From: Stakelama portus
Lineage (GTDB): Bacteria; Pseudomonadota; Alphaproteobacteria; Sphingomonadales; Sphingomonadaceae
Direction: 5' to 3'
Length of the DNA stretch: 64,000 bases
Assembly (NCBI RefSeq): GCF_003171655.1
Contig: NZ_QFZL01000006.1
Coordinates: forward strand, 62,001 to 126,000
Shown: piece after piece, positions 16,614-26,565 of the stretch
Numbering within the stretch: the first letter of the stretch is position 1
Layout: every line of letters begins with the position of its first letter
Program-made: the position numbers and the translations under genes
The notes under the pieces: generated by a model
What the model was told of the DNA's origin: nothing
The model's input: the letters and a program-made list of their open reading frames with translations, nothing else
Databases searched by the model: none

Positions 16614-17567
16614 TCAGCCGCGATGCGCGGCGCGACGCAGCCGGTCGTTGATCGCCGCGCCGATGCCGGTTTCGGGTATCGGCGCGACTGCGATCGCCAT
16701 GGCCCGGGCGGCGTCCGCACGATGCAGCGCATCGAACAGGCGCGACGCCGCCTCGACCGGATCGCCGGCGGCAGACAGCGTATCGTCCCCGGCCACATCG
16801 CCATATCCGATCAGCCATTCGCCATCGCGCCGGTCGATCGCGTGCAGCCGCACCGGCTTTGACGGGGCATAATGGCTCGACAATTGACCGGGCGCTTCGA
16901 TCGCGTCCCCCGCCCCACCGACCGGCTGATTCAGCAGCACGCCGATTTCCTCGGCAGTGATCGGGCCGGGGCGGAGCAGTCGCGGCACGGGCGATGGCGC
17001 GACGATGGTCGATTCGATGCCGCCCGGCGTCGGTCCGTCGTCAAGGATCAACGCGATCCGTCCGTTCAGGCTTTTGGCGACATGTTCGGCACGGGTCGGA
17101 CTGATCGACCCGCTGGCATTGGCCGAGGGCGCGGCCAGCGGCACGCCGCTCTCGCGCAACAATGCCTGCATCGCGCGGTGGCTGGGCATGCGGATCGCCA
17201 CGCTCGAAAGACCGGCAGTAACCAGGCTTGCCACCGCCGCATCGCTGCGCAACGGCAGCACCATGGTCAGCGGCCCCGGCCAGAAACGTTCCGCCAGCGC
17301 CTGGGCGGCATCGTCGAACACGCCGATCGCCCGGGCCGCGTCGAGATCGGGCACATGCACGATCAGCGGATTGAAGGAAGGGCGCCCCTTGGCGGCATAG
17401 ATGCCCGCCACCGCCTGCGAATCGGTGGCGTCGGCGGCCAGGCCATAGACCGTTTCGGTGGGCACCGCCACGCAGCCGCCGGCGCGAATCACCGCTGCCG
17501 CCTCGGCCACAGCCGCGCTGCCGTAACGTAATATGCGAGTCGAAAAAGGCGGATTTGTGCCGGTCAC
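16614..17567 (-). CDS. L-threonylcarbamoyladenylate synthase (Sua5 type)
   Basis: Makes threonylcarbamoyl-AMP for the t6A modification at position 37 of ANN-decoding tRNAs. About 317 residues from a GTG at 17567: N-terminal YrdC domain (GGCVAVPTETVYGLAADA, KGRPSFNPLIVHV, FWPGPLTMVLPL, PSANASG, SSVAIRMPSH) then a C-terminal Sua5 domain (about residues 210-317) after the linker with LSSHYAPSKP. The two-domain length separates it from short TsaC. An ATG at 17603 in frame is the alternative start; neither has a clear ribosome site, and conservation starts at about FSTRILRYG. Confidence 0.92.
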   Translation of the reverse strand: MTGTNPPFSTRILRYGSAAVAEAAAVIRAGGCVAVPTETVYGLAADATDSQAVAGIYAAKGRPSFNPLIVHVPDLDAARAIGVFDDAAQALAERFWPGPLTMVLPLRSDAAVASLVTAGLSSVAIRMPSHRAMQALLRESGVPLAAPSANASGSISPTRAEHVAKSLNGRIALILDDGPTPGGIESTIVAPSPVPRLLRPGPITAEEIGVLLNQPVGGAGDAIEAPGQLSSHYAPSKPVRLHAIDRRDGEWLIGYGDVAGDDTLSAAGDPVEAASRLFDALHRADAARAMAIAVAPIPETGIGAAINDRLRRAAHRG

Positions 17568-17614
17568 AAAGGCGGCGCTATAGAGCCGCGCATTCGCCGA
17601 CAAGAGAGGACATC

Positions 17615-19330
17615 ATGACTTTCACGCCCGCCGTCACCGAACAACGCTTCGTGCTCGATCATGTCGCCGGGATCGCCGAGCTGGCGGAGAGCGAAAAGTT
17701 CGCCGATGCAACTCCCGATCTGGTCGAAGCCGTGCTCGAAGGCGTCGGTGCCTTTGCCGCGGGCGAATGGGCGCCGCTCGACCGGACGGGCGATACCGTC
17801 GGGGCGAAATGGACGCCCGAAGGCGTGGTGATGCCCGAAGGGTTCGGCGCCGCCTATCGCGCCTATGTCGAGGGGGGCTGGGGCACGATCGGCTCGCCGC
17901 CCGAATTTGGTGGCCAGGGGCTTCCCGCCGTGCTCACCGCAGCCACGCTCGAAACGCTGGGCAGCGCCAATGCCAGCTTCGCGCTGGCCCCGACGCTGAC
18001 GGTCGGCGCGATCGAGGCGCTGATGCATCACGGCACGCCCGAACAGCAGGCAGCGTATCTGCCCAAACTCGCGACCGGCGAATGGACCGGCACGATGAAC
18101 CTGACCGAGCCGCAGGCGGGCAGCGATGTCGGCGCGCTCAAAAGCCGGGCGGAGCCGGTGGGCGATGGCACGTTCAAAATTACGGGAACCAAGATCTTCA
18201 TCAGCTTCGGCGATCACGACATGACGGACAATATTGTCCACCTCGTGCTTGCCCGCACGCCCGATGCCCCGGCGGGCACCAAGGGGCTGTCGCTGTTCCT
18301 CGTCCCCAAATACCGGCTCGATGCCGACGGCAATCCGGGCGAATTCAACAACGTCACCGTCGCGTCGATCGAGCATAAGATGGGGCTGCACGGTTCGCCG
18401 ACCTGTGTCCTCAATTTCGGTGACAATGGCGATTGCATCGGCACGTTGATCGGACCCGAGCTGGGCGGCATCGCGGCGATGTTCACGATGATGAACAATG
18501 CCCGCCTCAATGTCGGGCTGGAAGGCGTGCAGGTCGCCGAACGCGCGACGCAGCGCGCCGTCGCCTTTGCCCGCGAACGCATCCAGTCGGCGCGCGCCGG
18601 CAGCCCCAGCCGCGACAGCGTGGCGATTATCGAACATCCCGACGTCCGCCGCATGCTGATGCGGATGAAGGCGCAGACGATGGCGTCGCGCGCGCTGGTC
18701 TATCGTGCCTTCGCGATGCTCGACCGCGCGCATCTGGGCGACAAGGCGGCAAAGAAGATGCTCGACCTGCTCACCCCGATGGCCAAGGCACATGCCACCG
18801 ATCTGGGCAGCGAAGTCACCGATCTGGGCATTCAGGTCCATGGCGGCATGGGCTTTGTCGAGGAAACCGGCGCCGCGCAGCAATATCGCGATTGCCGCGT
18901 CTTCCGCATTTACGAAGGCACCAACGGCATTCAGGCTGCCGATCTGGTCGGCCGCAAGCTGAGCATGGACGGCGGCGAAACCGCTTTGGGCCTGATCGCG
19001 GCGATCAGGACCGCGGCGCAATCGCCCAATCTTGTCGCGCTTGCCGACGCGCTCGAGGAAATTACCAGGGGCCTGCTTACAGCCGAAGTCGATGACCGGC
19101 TGGCGGCAAGCTATCCCTATCTCACCATGTTCTCGGTCGCGACATGCGGCTGGCTGCTCGAAAAACAGGCGGCGGCGGCGACCGGCGACAGCGAATTCGA
19201 AGCGATGAAGCGCGCGGCAACGGCATTTTATGTCGATCAGATCGTGCCCGAAGCGTTGGGGCTGAAAGCCGCGGCAACCGCCAGAGCGGACGTCCTCTAT
19301 TCGGTGAGCGCGGAGACGTTCGCGGCCTAG
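17615..19330 (+). CDS. acyl-CoA dehydrogenase, DmdC-like
   Basis: A 571-residue flavoprotein of the large acyl-CoA dehydrogenase group that includes 3-methylmercaptopropionyl-CoA dehydrogenase (DmdC). Seen: N-terminal helical domain, WTGTMNLTEPQAGSDVGALKSRA (FAD/substrate), KIFISFGDHD, EHKMGLHGSPTCVL, IQVHGGMGFVEETGAAQQYRD and FRIYEGTNGIQAADLVGRK with the catalytic-region Glu, then a C-terminal extra helical domain. The actual substrate cannot be told from sequence; beta-oxidation of a fatty acyl-CoA is as likely as DMSP breakdown, since no other dmd genes are near. GAGAGGAC precedes the ATG at 17615. Confidence 0.9.
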   Translation: MTFTPAVTEQRFVLDHVAGIAELAESEKFADATPDLVEAVLEGVGAFAAGEWAPLDRTGDTVGAKWTPEGVVMPEGFGAAYRAYVEGGWGTIGSPPEFGGQGLPAVLTAATLETLGSANASFALAPTLTVGAIEALMHHGTPEQQAAYLPKLATGEWTGTMNLTEPQAGSDVGALKSRAEPVGDGTFKITGTKIFISFGDHDMTDNIVHLVLARTPDAPAGTKGLSLFLVPKYRLDADGNPGEFNNVTVASIEHKMGLHGSPTCVLNFGDNGDCIGTLIGPELGGIAAMFTMMNNARLNVGLEGVQVAERATQRAVAFARERIQSARAGSPSRDSVAIIEHPDVRRMLMRMKAQTMASRALVYRAFAMLDRAHLGDKAAKKMLDLLTPMAKAHATDLGSEVTDLGIQVHGGMGFVEETGAAQQYRDCRVFRIYEGTNGIQAADLVGRKLSMDGGETALGLIAAIRTAAQSPNLVALADALEEITRGLLTAEVDDRLAASYPYLTMFSVATCGWLLEKQAAAATGDSEFEAMKRAATAFYVDQIVPEALGLKAAATARADVLYSVSAETFAA

Positions 19331-19362
19331 GTCGTGAACGGCGCAGCGTGGCGGTGCGTGTC

Positions 19363-19779
19363 CTATCCCGGATAGGTCGCGTCCATATGCGCGAGCGAGG
19401 CACGGATCAGTTCCTCGAGCACGGCCCCGTCCACATCGGCCAGCTTGCCGATATAGAGGCAGCCGCCGCCACGTTTATGCTTGCCGAGCCGCGACAGGAT
19501 TTCATCCTTTTCCGGGCCCAGGAACAGATAAAGGGCGAGATTCGCCTTGCGCGGGCTGAACCCGATCCGCAGGAAATCCCCCTCGCGCCCGCTGTCATAG
19601 CGATAATGATAGCTGCCGAATCCGACGATCGACGCGCCCCACATCACCGGATCATGACCCGACAGCCGCTGCATCGTTGCGCATAATGCCTTGCCGTCGG
19701 CGCGGCGCACCGGATGATCGACGGCATCGAGAAATGCGTCGACGCTTGCATCGGTCGGCTGCGTCTTGTTGTCCGCCAT
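19363..19779 (-). CDS. DUF1801 domain protein
   Basis: A 138-residue protein with the DUF1801 (YdhG-like) pattern: ASVDAFLDAVDHPVRRADGKALCATMQRLSG, MWGASIVGFGSYHYRYDSGREGDF, FSPRKANLALYLF and HKRGGGCLYIGKLADVDGAVLEELI. Single compact alpha/beta domain, probably cytoplasmic, of unknown function. A monocistronic gene between the acyl-CoA dehydrogenase and MATE pump, transcribed the other way. Confidence 0.88.
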   Translation of the reverse strand: MADNKTQPTDASVDAFLDAVDHPVRRADGKALCATMQRLSGHDPVMWGASIVGFGSYHYRYDSGREGDFLRIGFSPRKANLALYLFLGPEKDEILSRLGKHKRGGGCLYIGKLADVDGAVLEELIRASLAHMDATYPG

Positions 19780-19845
19780 CTGCCTCTCCCTGCCCGTGTC
19801 GCGGATATGCTATCGCAAGTCGCACCATTCGCCTAAGCGGCGCGG

Positions 19846-21174
19846 ATGACGCCGGTTATGCTATCTCGCCGCTCGATCTTTGCGCAGGCCTGGCCGATCA
19901 TGCTGGGGCAGGTGACGGTGCCGCTGGTCGGCATGGTCGATACGGTCGTGATCGGCCGCACCGGCGATGCAGTCGCGCTGGCCGGCGTTGCGCTGGGCGC
20001 GACGATCATCAATTTCCTGTTCTGGAGCTTCGGCTTTTTGCGCATGGGCATGACCGGCCTGACCGCGCAGGCCCAGGGCGCCGATGACGATACCGAAGTG
20101 CGCGCAATGCTGGCACGCGGGCTGTTGCTCGGACTGGGTCTCGGCATCCTGCTGTTCGCGCTGCAATGGGTGCTGGTGCCGCTCACGCTCGGGCTGTTCG
20201 CGGGCGGGGGCGAGCTCGATGCCGCTGCCGGCGGCTATATCACGGCGCGGTTCCTGGGCGCCCCGGCCAGCCTTGCGGTGTTCGCAGTCAATGGCTGGCT
20301 GCTCGGCCTGGGACGCACGCGATCCGCGTTGCTGCTCCAGATCGTCATGAACTGTTGCAACGGCATTCTCGACATCTGGTTCGTCTGGGGATTCGACATG
20401 GGCGCGGAGGGCGTGGGCCTGGGCACCGCGATCGCCGAATGGGTGGCGCTCGGCACCGGAATCGCCATTGCCGCCCGCATTCTGGGGCCGCGCGCCATTT
20501 CGGGGTTGCGCGCGCGGCTGTTCGATCTCGCGGCATTGAAACGGCTCTTCGCAGTCAATGCCGACATCATGATCCGCACCGTCTCGCTGCTGCTGTTGTT
20601 CGCCTGGTTCGCCAATGCCGGCGCGCGGCTGGGCACCGAAACGCTGGCCGCCAATCAGGTGCTGATGCAGTTCGTGTCGATAGCGGCATTCGTGCTCGAC
20701 GGCTTTGCCTTCACGGCAGAATCGCGCGTCGGCAATGCGATTGGCCGCGGACAGGCGGAGGAGCTGAAACGGGCCATTCGCCTGATCGGTGAATTCTCGC
20801 TCGCGGCCGGCCTTTTCTTCGCATTGGCGACCGGCATCGCGGGAAGCTGGCTGATCGGACTGATCGCCACCGATCCCCAGGTGCGCGCACTGGCCCGCGA
20901 CTTCCTTCCCTATACCGCGCTGGTCCCGCTGATCGGCGTACCCGCCTGGCTGCTCGACGGCATCTTCATCGGCGCAACGCGCGGCAAGGCGCTGCGCAAT
21001 GCCGGCGTGGTCACGACCCTGCTCTACATCGCCACCGATTTCGCGCTTCGCCCGTTCGGCGCGCACGGCATCTGGATCGCGTTCCTGATCAGCTATGCCT
21101 ATCGCGCGGGGACGTTGGGCGTCGCGCTTCCCGGCCTGATGCGCGGCATTGCGGAGCAGCGCGCATCGCCCTAA
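19846..21174 (+). CDS. MATE-family efflux transporter (DinF-like)
   Basis: A 442-residue inner-membrane transporter with twelve predicted helices. The N-terminal [42 protein letters not shown] and [19 protein letters not shown] are typical of the DinF branch of the MATE family, and the second half repeats the fold ([34 protein letters not shown]). Such proteins export cationic drugs or oxidised compounds with Na+ or H+. Substrate unknown. Free-standing gene 46 bases before argG on the same strand. Confidence 0.93.
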   Translation: MTPVMLSRRSIFAQAWPIMLGQVTVPLVGMVDTVVIGRTGDAVALAGVALGATIINFLFWSFGFLRMGMTGLTAQAQGADDDTEVRAMLARGLLLGLGLGILLFALQWVLVPLTLGLFAGGGELDAAAGGYITARFLGAPASLAVFAVNGWLLGLGRTRSALLLQIVMNCCNGILDIWFVWGFDMGAEGVGLGTAIAEWVALGTGIAIAARILGPRAISGLRARLFDLAALKRLFAVNADIMIRTVSLLLLFAWFANAGARLGTETLAANQVLMQFVSIAAFVLDGFAFTAESRVGNAIGRGQAEELKRAIRLIGEFSLAAGLFFALATGIAGSWLIGLIATDPQVRALARDFLPYTALVPLIGVPAWLLDGIFIGATRGKALRNAGVVTTLLYIATDFALRPFGAHGIWIAFLISYAYRAGTLGVALPGLMRGIAEQRASP

Positions 21175-21220
21175 TGCGCGGATCGATTTTTACCCAGAAC
21201 CCCATTCCGGAGCTGCCGTC

Positions 21221-22438
21221 ATGTCCGATCAGATCAAGCGCGTCGTCCTTGCCTATTCGGGCGGCCTCGACACCAGCGTGATCCTGAAATGGCTGCAGAC
21301 CGAATATGGCTGCGAAGTGGTGACCTTCACTGCCGATCTGGGTCAGGGCGAAGAGCTGGAGCCTGCCCGCGCCAAGGCCGAACTGATGGGCATCAAGCCC
21401 GAACATATCTTCATCGACGATCTGCGCGAGGAATTCGTCCGCGATTTCGTTTTCCCGATGATGCGCGCCAATGCGCTGTATGAGGGGCTGTATCTGCTCG
21501 GCACGTCGATCGCGCGTCCGCTGATTTCCAAGCGCCTGATCGAAATCGCTCGGGAAGTCGGCGCCGACGCAATCGCCCATGGCGCGACCGGCAAGGGCAA
21601 TGACCAGGTGCGGTTCGAACTTTCGGCCTATGCGCTCAACCCGGACATCAAGGTGATCGCGCCGTGGCGCGAATGGGATCTCACCAGCCGCACCGCGCTG
21701 ATCGACTTTGCCGAAAAGCACCAGATTCCGGTGCCCAAGGACAAGCGCGGCGAATCGCCCTTTTCGACCGACGCGAACCTTCTCCACACTTCGTCCGAGG
21801 GCAAGGTGCTCGAGGATCCGTGGGAGGAAGTCCCCGATTATGTCTATTCGCGCACGGTCAATCCCGAAGACGCGCCCGACGAACCCGAATATATCACCAT
21901 CGATTTCGAAAAGGGCGATGGCGTCGCACTGAACGGCGAGGCGATGAGCCCCGCCACGTTGCTCGCCGCGCTCAACGACCTCGGCCGCAAGCACGGCATC
22001 GGCCGGCTCGACCTGGTCGAGAACCGCTTCGTCGGCATGAAGTCGCGCGGCATGTACGAAACGCCGGGCGGCACCATCTATCACCTCGCCCATCGCGGGA
22101 TCGAGCAGATCACGCTCGATCGCGGCGCCGCGCATCTGAAGGACGAGCTCGCCCCGCGCTATGCCGAGCTGATCTATAACGGCTTCTGGTTCGCCCCCGA
22201 GCGCGAGATGCTGCAGGCGGCGATCGACCACAGCCAGGCCAATGTGTCGGGCACAGTGCGGATGAAGCTCTACAAGGGCGGCTGCTATGTCGTCGGCCGC
22301 AAGTCGCCGAACACGCTCTACAGCGAAAAGGTGGTGACGTTCGAGGACGATGCCGGCGCATATGATCAGCGCGACGCGGCGGGTTTCATCAAGCTCAATG
22401 CGCTGCGCCTGCGCCTGCTGGGCCAGCGGTTCGATTGA
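21221..22438 (+). CDS. argG: argininosuccinate synthase
   Basis: Joins citrulline and aspartate in arginine synthesis. The 405-residue protein has the ATP pyrophosphatase loop [10 protein letters not shown] (residues 11-20), [26 protein letters not shown], and ARYxRS-type C-terminal tetramer regions. The start at 21221 follows a CGGAG site; the upstream frame is non-conserved. A small membrane protein gene begins one base after the stop, implying coupled translation. argH is not in the window. Confidence 0.97.
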   Translation: MSDQIKRVVLAYSGGLDTSVILKWLQTEYGCEVVTFTADLGQGEELEPARAKAELMGIKPEHIFIDDLREEFVRDFVFPMMRANALYEGLYLLGTSIARPLISKRLIEIAREVGADAIAHGATGKGNDQVRFELSAYALNPDIKVIAPWREWDLTSRTALIDFAEKHQIPVPKDKRGESPFSTDANLLHTSSEGKVLEDPWEEVPDYVYSRTVNPEDAPDEPEYITIDFEKGDGVALNGEAMSPATLLAALNDLGRKHGIGRLDLVENRFVGMKSRGMYETPGGTIYHLAHRGIEQITLDRGAAHLKDELAPRYAELIYNGFWFAPEREMLQAAIDHSQANVSGTVRMKLYKGGCYVVGRKSPNTLYSEKVVTFEDDAGAYDQRDAAGFIKLNALRLRLLGQRFD

Positions 22439-22439
22439 G

Positions 22440-22871
22440 ATGGGATGCCGCGGTGCTTCCGGAGCGGTTACGCACCGGCAACGCATCGCAGCACTGTATC
22501 CCTATTGGTACACCGTCGCGTATCGCGCGTGGATTCACGGGGTCAGTGAAGAAGCGGCACGCCAGCAGGGTGTTCTGGGATTGATGATTTTGACGGTGAT
22601 CCCCTTGGCCTGGATCCCGGCATCGATAGAGCCCGTAACGGGCCGTTTCGGCTTCTGGATCGCGACAGCAGCAATCGTGATCGCGATGCTCAGGTCCGGT
22701 GTCGTGCATGAAAGGCTGCTGGTGAAGGACCGCATCGGCGTGCGCTATGCCGAAACGTTCGACGATCTCAGCCGCATCGAGAAGAACTGGATGCTGCTTT
22801 ACGCCACGCTGTCGATATTCCTGCTCGCGTCCCCGACACTCATATGGATGGCGGCCACGCGGGGGTTCTGA
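22440..22871 (+). CDS. small membrane protein coupled to argG, unknown function
   Basis: A 143-residue protein beginning MGCRGASGAVTHRQRIAALYPYWY. Three hydrophobic segments: about residues 49-64, 68-83 and 119-137. A cytoplasm-type loop between them, VVHERLLVKDRIGVRYAETFDDLSRIEKNW, is polar and charged. The ATG lies one base after the argG stop. Nothing ties it to arginine metabolism, and I recognise no family. Codon use looks slightly less GC-biased at the third position than argG. Confidence 0.65.
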   Translation: MGCRGASGAVTHRQRIAALYPYWYTVAYRAWIHGVSEEAARQQGVLGLMILTVIPLAWIPASIEPVTGRFGFWIATAAIVIAMLRSGVVHERLLVKDRIGVRYAETFDDLSRIEKNWMLLYATLSIFLLASPTLIWMAATRGF

Positions 22872-22955
22872 GCGAGCAGCGTCGCACACTCTGGACGCCG
22901 CGCTGTCACCGCCGCATAACCCACCCCGTTCCAAGCCTATTCCGGGGAGTGCTTC

Positions 22956-24803
22956 ATGCGGGCGATGTTGACGAGTGTTTCGGTTCTGGCGCTGTTCGCG
23001 ACACCCGCTTTTGCGCAGGCCGGGGGTAACAACCCGCCCGTCGAATATACCGTCGACCTTTCCAATCGCGTCCATCACGAAGCGAAGATCACCGTCACCT
23101 ATTCGGGTCTGGACAGCGAACCGATCACATTCCGCATGTCGCGCAGCTCGCCCGGCCGCTATGCGGTGCATGAATTCGCCAAGAACGTCTATTCGGTCTC
23201 CGCCGCCGATGCCGATGGCAATCCGCTGTCGATCACGCGGACCGATCCCTATAGCTGGACCGTCGCCGGCCATGGCGACACAGTGAGCCTCACCTATACG
23301 CTCTACGCCGATCATGGCGACGGCACCTATTCGCAGGTCGATCCCAGCCACGCGCATCTCAACATGCCCGCGACGTTCATGTGGGCGGACGGTTATGATG
23401 ATCGCCCGCTCAAGGTGACGTTCGAGGATTTCGATCCGAGCTGGAAAATCGCGACGCAGCTGCCCACGGCACCGGGCGAGACCGCGACGTTCACCGCGCC
23501 CAACCTGCAATATTTCATGGACAGCCCGACCGAGCTGTCCAATTTCATGCTGCGCGAATGGCAAGTGACGAGCGGCGGCCACAACTACACGATCCGGCTC
23601 GCCATCCATCACCTCGGCACCGAGGAAGAAGCCGATCGCTTTGCCGAAATGGCGAAGAAGGTCGTCGCCGCCCAATATGAAATCTGGGGCGAGGCCGCGC
23701 CCTATGATTATGGCGTGTACACGTTCATCGCCGATTATGTGCCGTGGATCGACGGCGACGGCATGGAGCATCGCAATTCGACGATCATCGCGATGCCGCG
23801 CGGGCTGGCACAGGCCAATTATGCGCAGATCGGCACGCTCAGCCACGAATTCTTCCATAGCTGGAATGTCGAGCGGCTGCGCCCGACGGAACTGGAACCG
23901 TTCGATTTCACCAAGGCCAACCCGACCCCGTCTTTGTGGTTCGCCGAGGGCTTCACGCAATATTACGGCCCCGTCGCGCTGCGCCGCTCGGGCGTTTGGG
24001 ACATGGATCAGTTCATCCGCAATCTGGGCGGAACGCTCAATTATGTGATCAATGCGCCGGGCCGCAGCTATGCCGGGCCTGCCGAAATGAGCCTGCGCGC
24101 GCCGTTCGTCGATGCCGCCACTGCGATCGACACGGTGAACCCCAATATCTTCACCTCCTACTATCCCTATGGCGCCGTGATCGCGCTCGCACTCGATCTG
24201 GAAATGCGCGGCAAATATCCGGGCAAGACGCTCGATGGTTTTATGCGCCACATGTGGGCCGAACATGGCTCGGTCGATCGCGCCTATACGATCGACGATC
24301 TCCAGAAAGGGCTGGGCGAATATCTGGGCGATGCTGCCTTCGCCGACGATTTCTTCGCCAGATCGATCCATGGCAATGCGCTGCCCGATTTCACGCCGTT
24401 GCTGGCGCAGGCCGGGCTCGAGTTGCGGCGATCGGGCGCTGACAGCGCCTATATCGGCAATGCGCAGTTCGATGACGATGGCGGCGCACTGACCATAGCG
24501 AGCAGCCCCGCTCCCGGCACCCCGCTCTATGATGCCGGACTCGATACCAGCGACGTCATCCTGACGATCGACGGCAAGGCGATCACGAGCAAGGCCGATC
24601 TGGGCAGCATCCTGCGTGCGCACAAGCCGGGCGACAAGCTGGCCATTACCTATCGCGAGCGCGACGTCGAGCGCGAGACGGTGCTGACGATCGGTTCCGA
24701 TCCGTCGATCGAAATCATTGCCTATGAAAAGATCGGCAAGACGCCCACCGCAGAGCAACTGGCGTTCCGCAACGCCTGGATCGGCAGCGACGCCGCCGAA
24801 TAA
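22956..24803 (+). CDS. M61-family metallopeptidase with PDZ domain
   Basis: A 615-residue exported peptidase related to glycyl aminopeptidase. Signal peptide at residues 1-20 (cut after AFA). An N-terminal beta domain precedes the catalytic centre SHEFFHSWNVERLRP (zinc ligands His297 and His301, catalytic Glu298), with Glu331 in WFAEGFTQYYG as third ligand. A PDZ domain occupies about residues 505-590 (ASSPAPGTPLYDAGLDTSDVILTIDGKAI). It is likely periplasmic. GGGGAG precedes the ATG. No partner gene is evident next to it. Confidence 0.93.
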   Translation: MRAMLTSVSVLALFATPAFAQAGGNNPPVEYTVDLSNRVHHEAKITVTYSGLDSEPITFRMSRSSPGRYAVHEFAKNVYSVSAADADGNPLSITRTDPYSWTVAGHGDTVSLTYTLYADHGDGTYSQVDPSHAHLNMPATFMWADGYDDRPLKVTFEDFDPSWKIATQLPTAPGETATFTAPNLQYFMDSPTELSNFMLREWQVTSGGHNYTIRLAIHHLGTEEEADRFAEMAKKVVAAQYEIWGEAAPYDYGVYTFIADYVPWIDGDGMEHRNSTIIAMPRGLAQANYAQIGTLSHEFFHSWNVERLRPTELEPFDFTKANPTPSLWFAEGFTQYYGPVALRRSGVWDMDQFIRNLGGTLNYVINAPGRSYAGPAEMSLRAPFVDAATAIDTVNPNIFTSYYPYGAVIALALDLEMRGKYPGKTLDGFMRHMWAEHGSVDRAYTIDDLQKGLGEYLGDAAFADDFFARSIHGNALPDFTPLLAQAGLELRRSGADSAYIGNAQFDDDGGALTIASSPAPGTPLYDAGLDTSDVILTIDGKAITSKADLGSILRAHKPGDKLAITYRERDVERETVLTIGSDPSIEIIAYEKIGKTPTAEQLAFRNAWIGSDAAE

Positions 24804-24849
24804 AGGCCGGGGAAACCACCCGTTAACCATAGTCGCGTAGCGCGTTTTC

Positions 24850-26565
24850 ATGGAAACGCGCGCGCTTCGACCGGGATGGCGCGACCTTGCGGTCGCGTGC
24901 GCGCTGGCGCTTTTGCTTTCGCTCGCCTGGTGCGCGCGCGACTGGCATCAGCTTTCCGCGCTGTACCTGCCCGACACCGATGACGGGATGCGGCTGCAGC
25001 AGATTCGCGACTGGATTGCCGGGCAGCGCTTTTCCGATCTCACGCAATATCGCCTTGGCCCCGATGGCGTGGCGATGCACTGGTCGCGCATCCCCGATCT
25101 GGTGCCCGCCGCGATCATCGGCCTGCTGACGCCGCTGGTCGGCACCCATGGCGCCGAACTGACCGCCGTGATCCTGTGGCCGGCAATGTTGTTTGCCGGG
25201 GCACTATTGCTGGTGGGCGCGATTGCGCGGGCGCTGGGCGTGCAGCCTGCCGTGGCGCAGGTGATCGCCGCGCTCGCCTATCCCGCGACGACATTGTTCC
25301 TGCCCGGACGGATCGATCATCACGGGCTGCAGATCGTCCTGTTGCTGATCGTCGCGCTGATGCTGCTGCGCCCGCTGTCCTGGCGTGGCGCAGCGGCGGC
25401 GGGATTGGCGACTGCGCTCTCGCTTGCGATCGGGATGGAGACGGCACCGTTGCTGGCGGTCGCCGCCGCGATATTGGTGCTGCAATGGATCGCCGATGCG
25501 CCCGGATCCCAGCTGCGGCTCGGCGCATGGTCGATCGCGCTCACGCTCGCGCTGGCGGCACAGGCGGCATTGCTGCGGACCAATGGCTGGACAGTTGCGG
25601 CGTGCGATGGTTTCACTGCAACGATGTGGCAGGCCGCGCAGGGCGCGGCGATTGCACCGCTGCTGCTGACGCTGGCGGGATTCGTCGTACCTGGACGCGC
25701 GGCACGCGCCGCGCTGGCGGTTTTGGCGGGACTGAGCGTCCTTGCCCTGGTCGTGCTCGTCGCGCCGCAATGCCTGTCGCCCTATGCCGGGCTCGACGCG
25801 ACATTGAGCAGCATCTGGCTTGCCAATGTCGCCGAAGCGCAACCGCTGTTCGCCGCCGATCCCGCCACGGCAATCGGCTATGCCGGGATCATGGTCGTCG
25901 GCATCGCCGCATCGGCGGCCTGCGCACGACGCGACACGCGCTGGCTGCCGTTACTCGCGCTGCAGCTGGCGTCGTTCGCCGTCGCCTGTATCCAGCTGCG
26001 CGGTGCCTATCCCGGTGCGATCCTCGCCGCGCCGGCGCTGGCGGCGCTGGTCGCATCGGCGCGCGTGCGCGGAACGGTGCAGCTGATCCTTGCGTGGATC
26101 GCTTCGGCGGGGATCGCCTATCCGGCGATGGCGACGGCGCTGATGCCGCGCGGCGAAGCCGGGCCGGCGCGCGAAGCGTCCGGCGGATGTCCCGCCGATA
26201 TCGCCATTGCGCAACTTGGCGGCCTGCCGGCGGGGCGCGTGCTTGCCCCGGTCGATCTTTCCGCCGTCGCCCTGCCGGCCACCCGGCACAGCTTCCTGAC
26301 CGGCCCCTATCACCGCAATCAGGCCGGCAATCTCGCGCTCTATCGCATCCTGTTCGCGACGCCGGAACATGCCCGCGCCGAAATCGCCGCGCTCGGCATC
26401 GATTATATCGTCTATTGCCCCGGCTCGTTCGGCGAAGCCGATGCGCGCGCCGGGCCGGACAGTCTGCTGACCGCGCTGCGCAGCGACGCGCCGCCGCGCT
26501 GGTTGCACTCTATTTCCGCGCCGGGCGCGCCGCTGATAATCCTCACGCCAAAGGGCGCATTATGA
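24850..26565 (+). CDS. GT-C-like polytopic membrane glycosyltransferase candidate
   Basis: A 571-residue protein with about ten to twelve hydrophobic helices up to residue 430 and a soluble C-terminal domain of about 140 residues. Helix 1 is followed by an external loop with acidic pair LPDTDDGMRLQQIRDWIAGQ and YRLGPDGVAMHWSRIPDL; the next loops contain GRIDHHGLQ. Acidic first-loop motifs and a DHH/IDHH motif are features of GT-C enzymes such as STT3/AglB-like transferases, which use lipid-linked sugars in the periplasm. Exact reaction unknown. Its stop overlaps the next ATG by 4 bases (ATGA), so it forms an operon with two paralogous membrane proteins. Confidence 0.65.
   Translation: METRALRPGWRDLAVACALALLLSLAWCARDWHQLSALYLPDTDDGMRLQQIRDWIAGQRFSDLTQYRLGPDGVAMHWSRIPDLVPAAIIGLLTPLVGTHGAELTAVILWPAMLFAGALLLVGAIARALGVQPAVAQVIAALAYPATTLFLPGRIDHHGLQIVLLLIVALMLLRPLSWRGAAAAGLATALSLAIGMETAPLLAVAAAILVLQWIADAPGSQLRLGAWSIALTLALAAQAALLRTNGWTVAACDGFTATMWQAAQGAAIAPLLLTLAGFVVPGRAARAALAVLAGLSVLALVVLVAPQCLSPYAGLDATLSSIWLANVAEAQPLFAADPATAIGYAGIMVVGIAASAACARRDTRWLPLLALQLASFAVACIQLRGAYPGAILAAPALAALVASARVRGTVQLILAWIASAGIAYPAMATALMPRGEAGPAREASGGCPADIAIAQLGGLPAGRVLAPVDLSAVALPATRHSFLTGPYHRNQAGNLALYRILFATPEHARAEIAALGIDYIVYCPGSFGEADARAGPDSLLTALRSDAPPRWLHSISAPGAPLIILTPKGAL

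Noticed and set aside
22395..24851. An 818-codon open frame on the minus strand across the M61 peptidase
   Set aside because: Antisense frame in high-G+C DNA; translation is rich in Arg, His and Gln, without motifs, while the plus strand holds a clear M61 peptidase.
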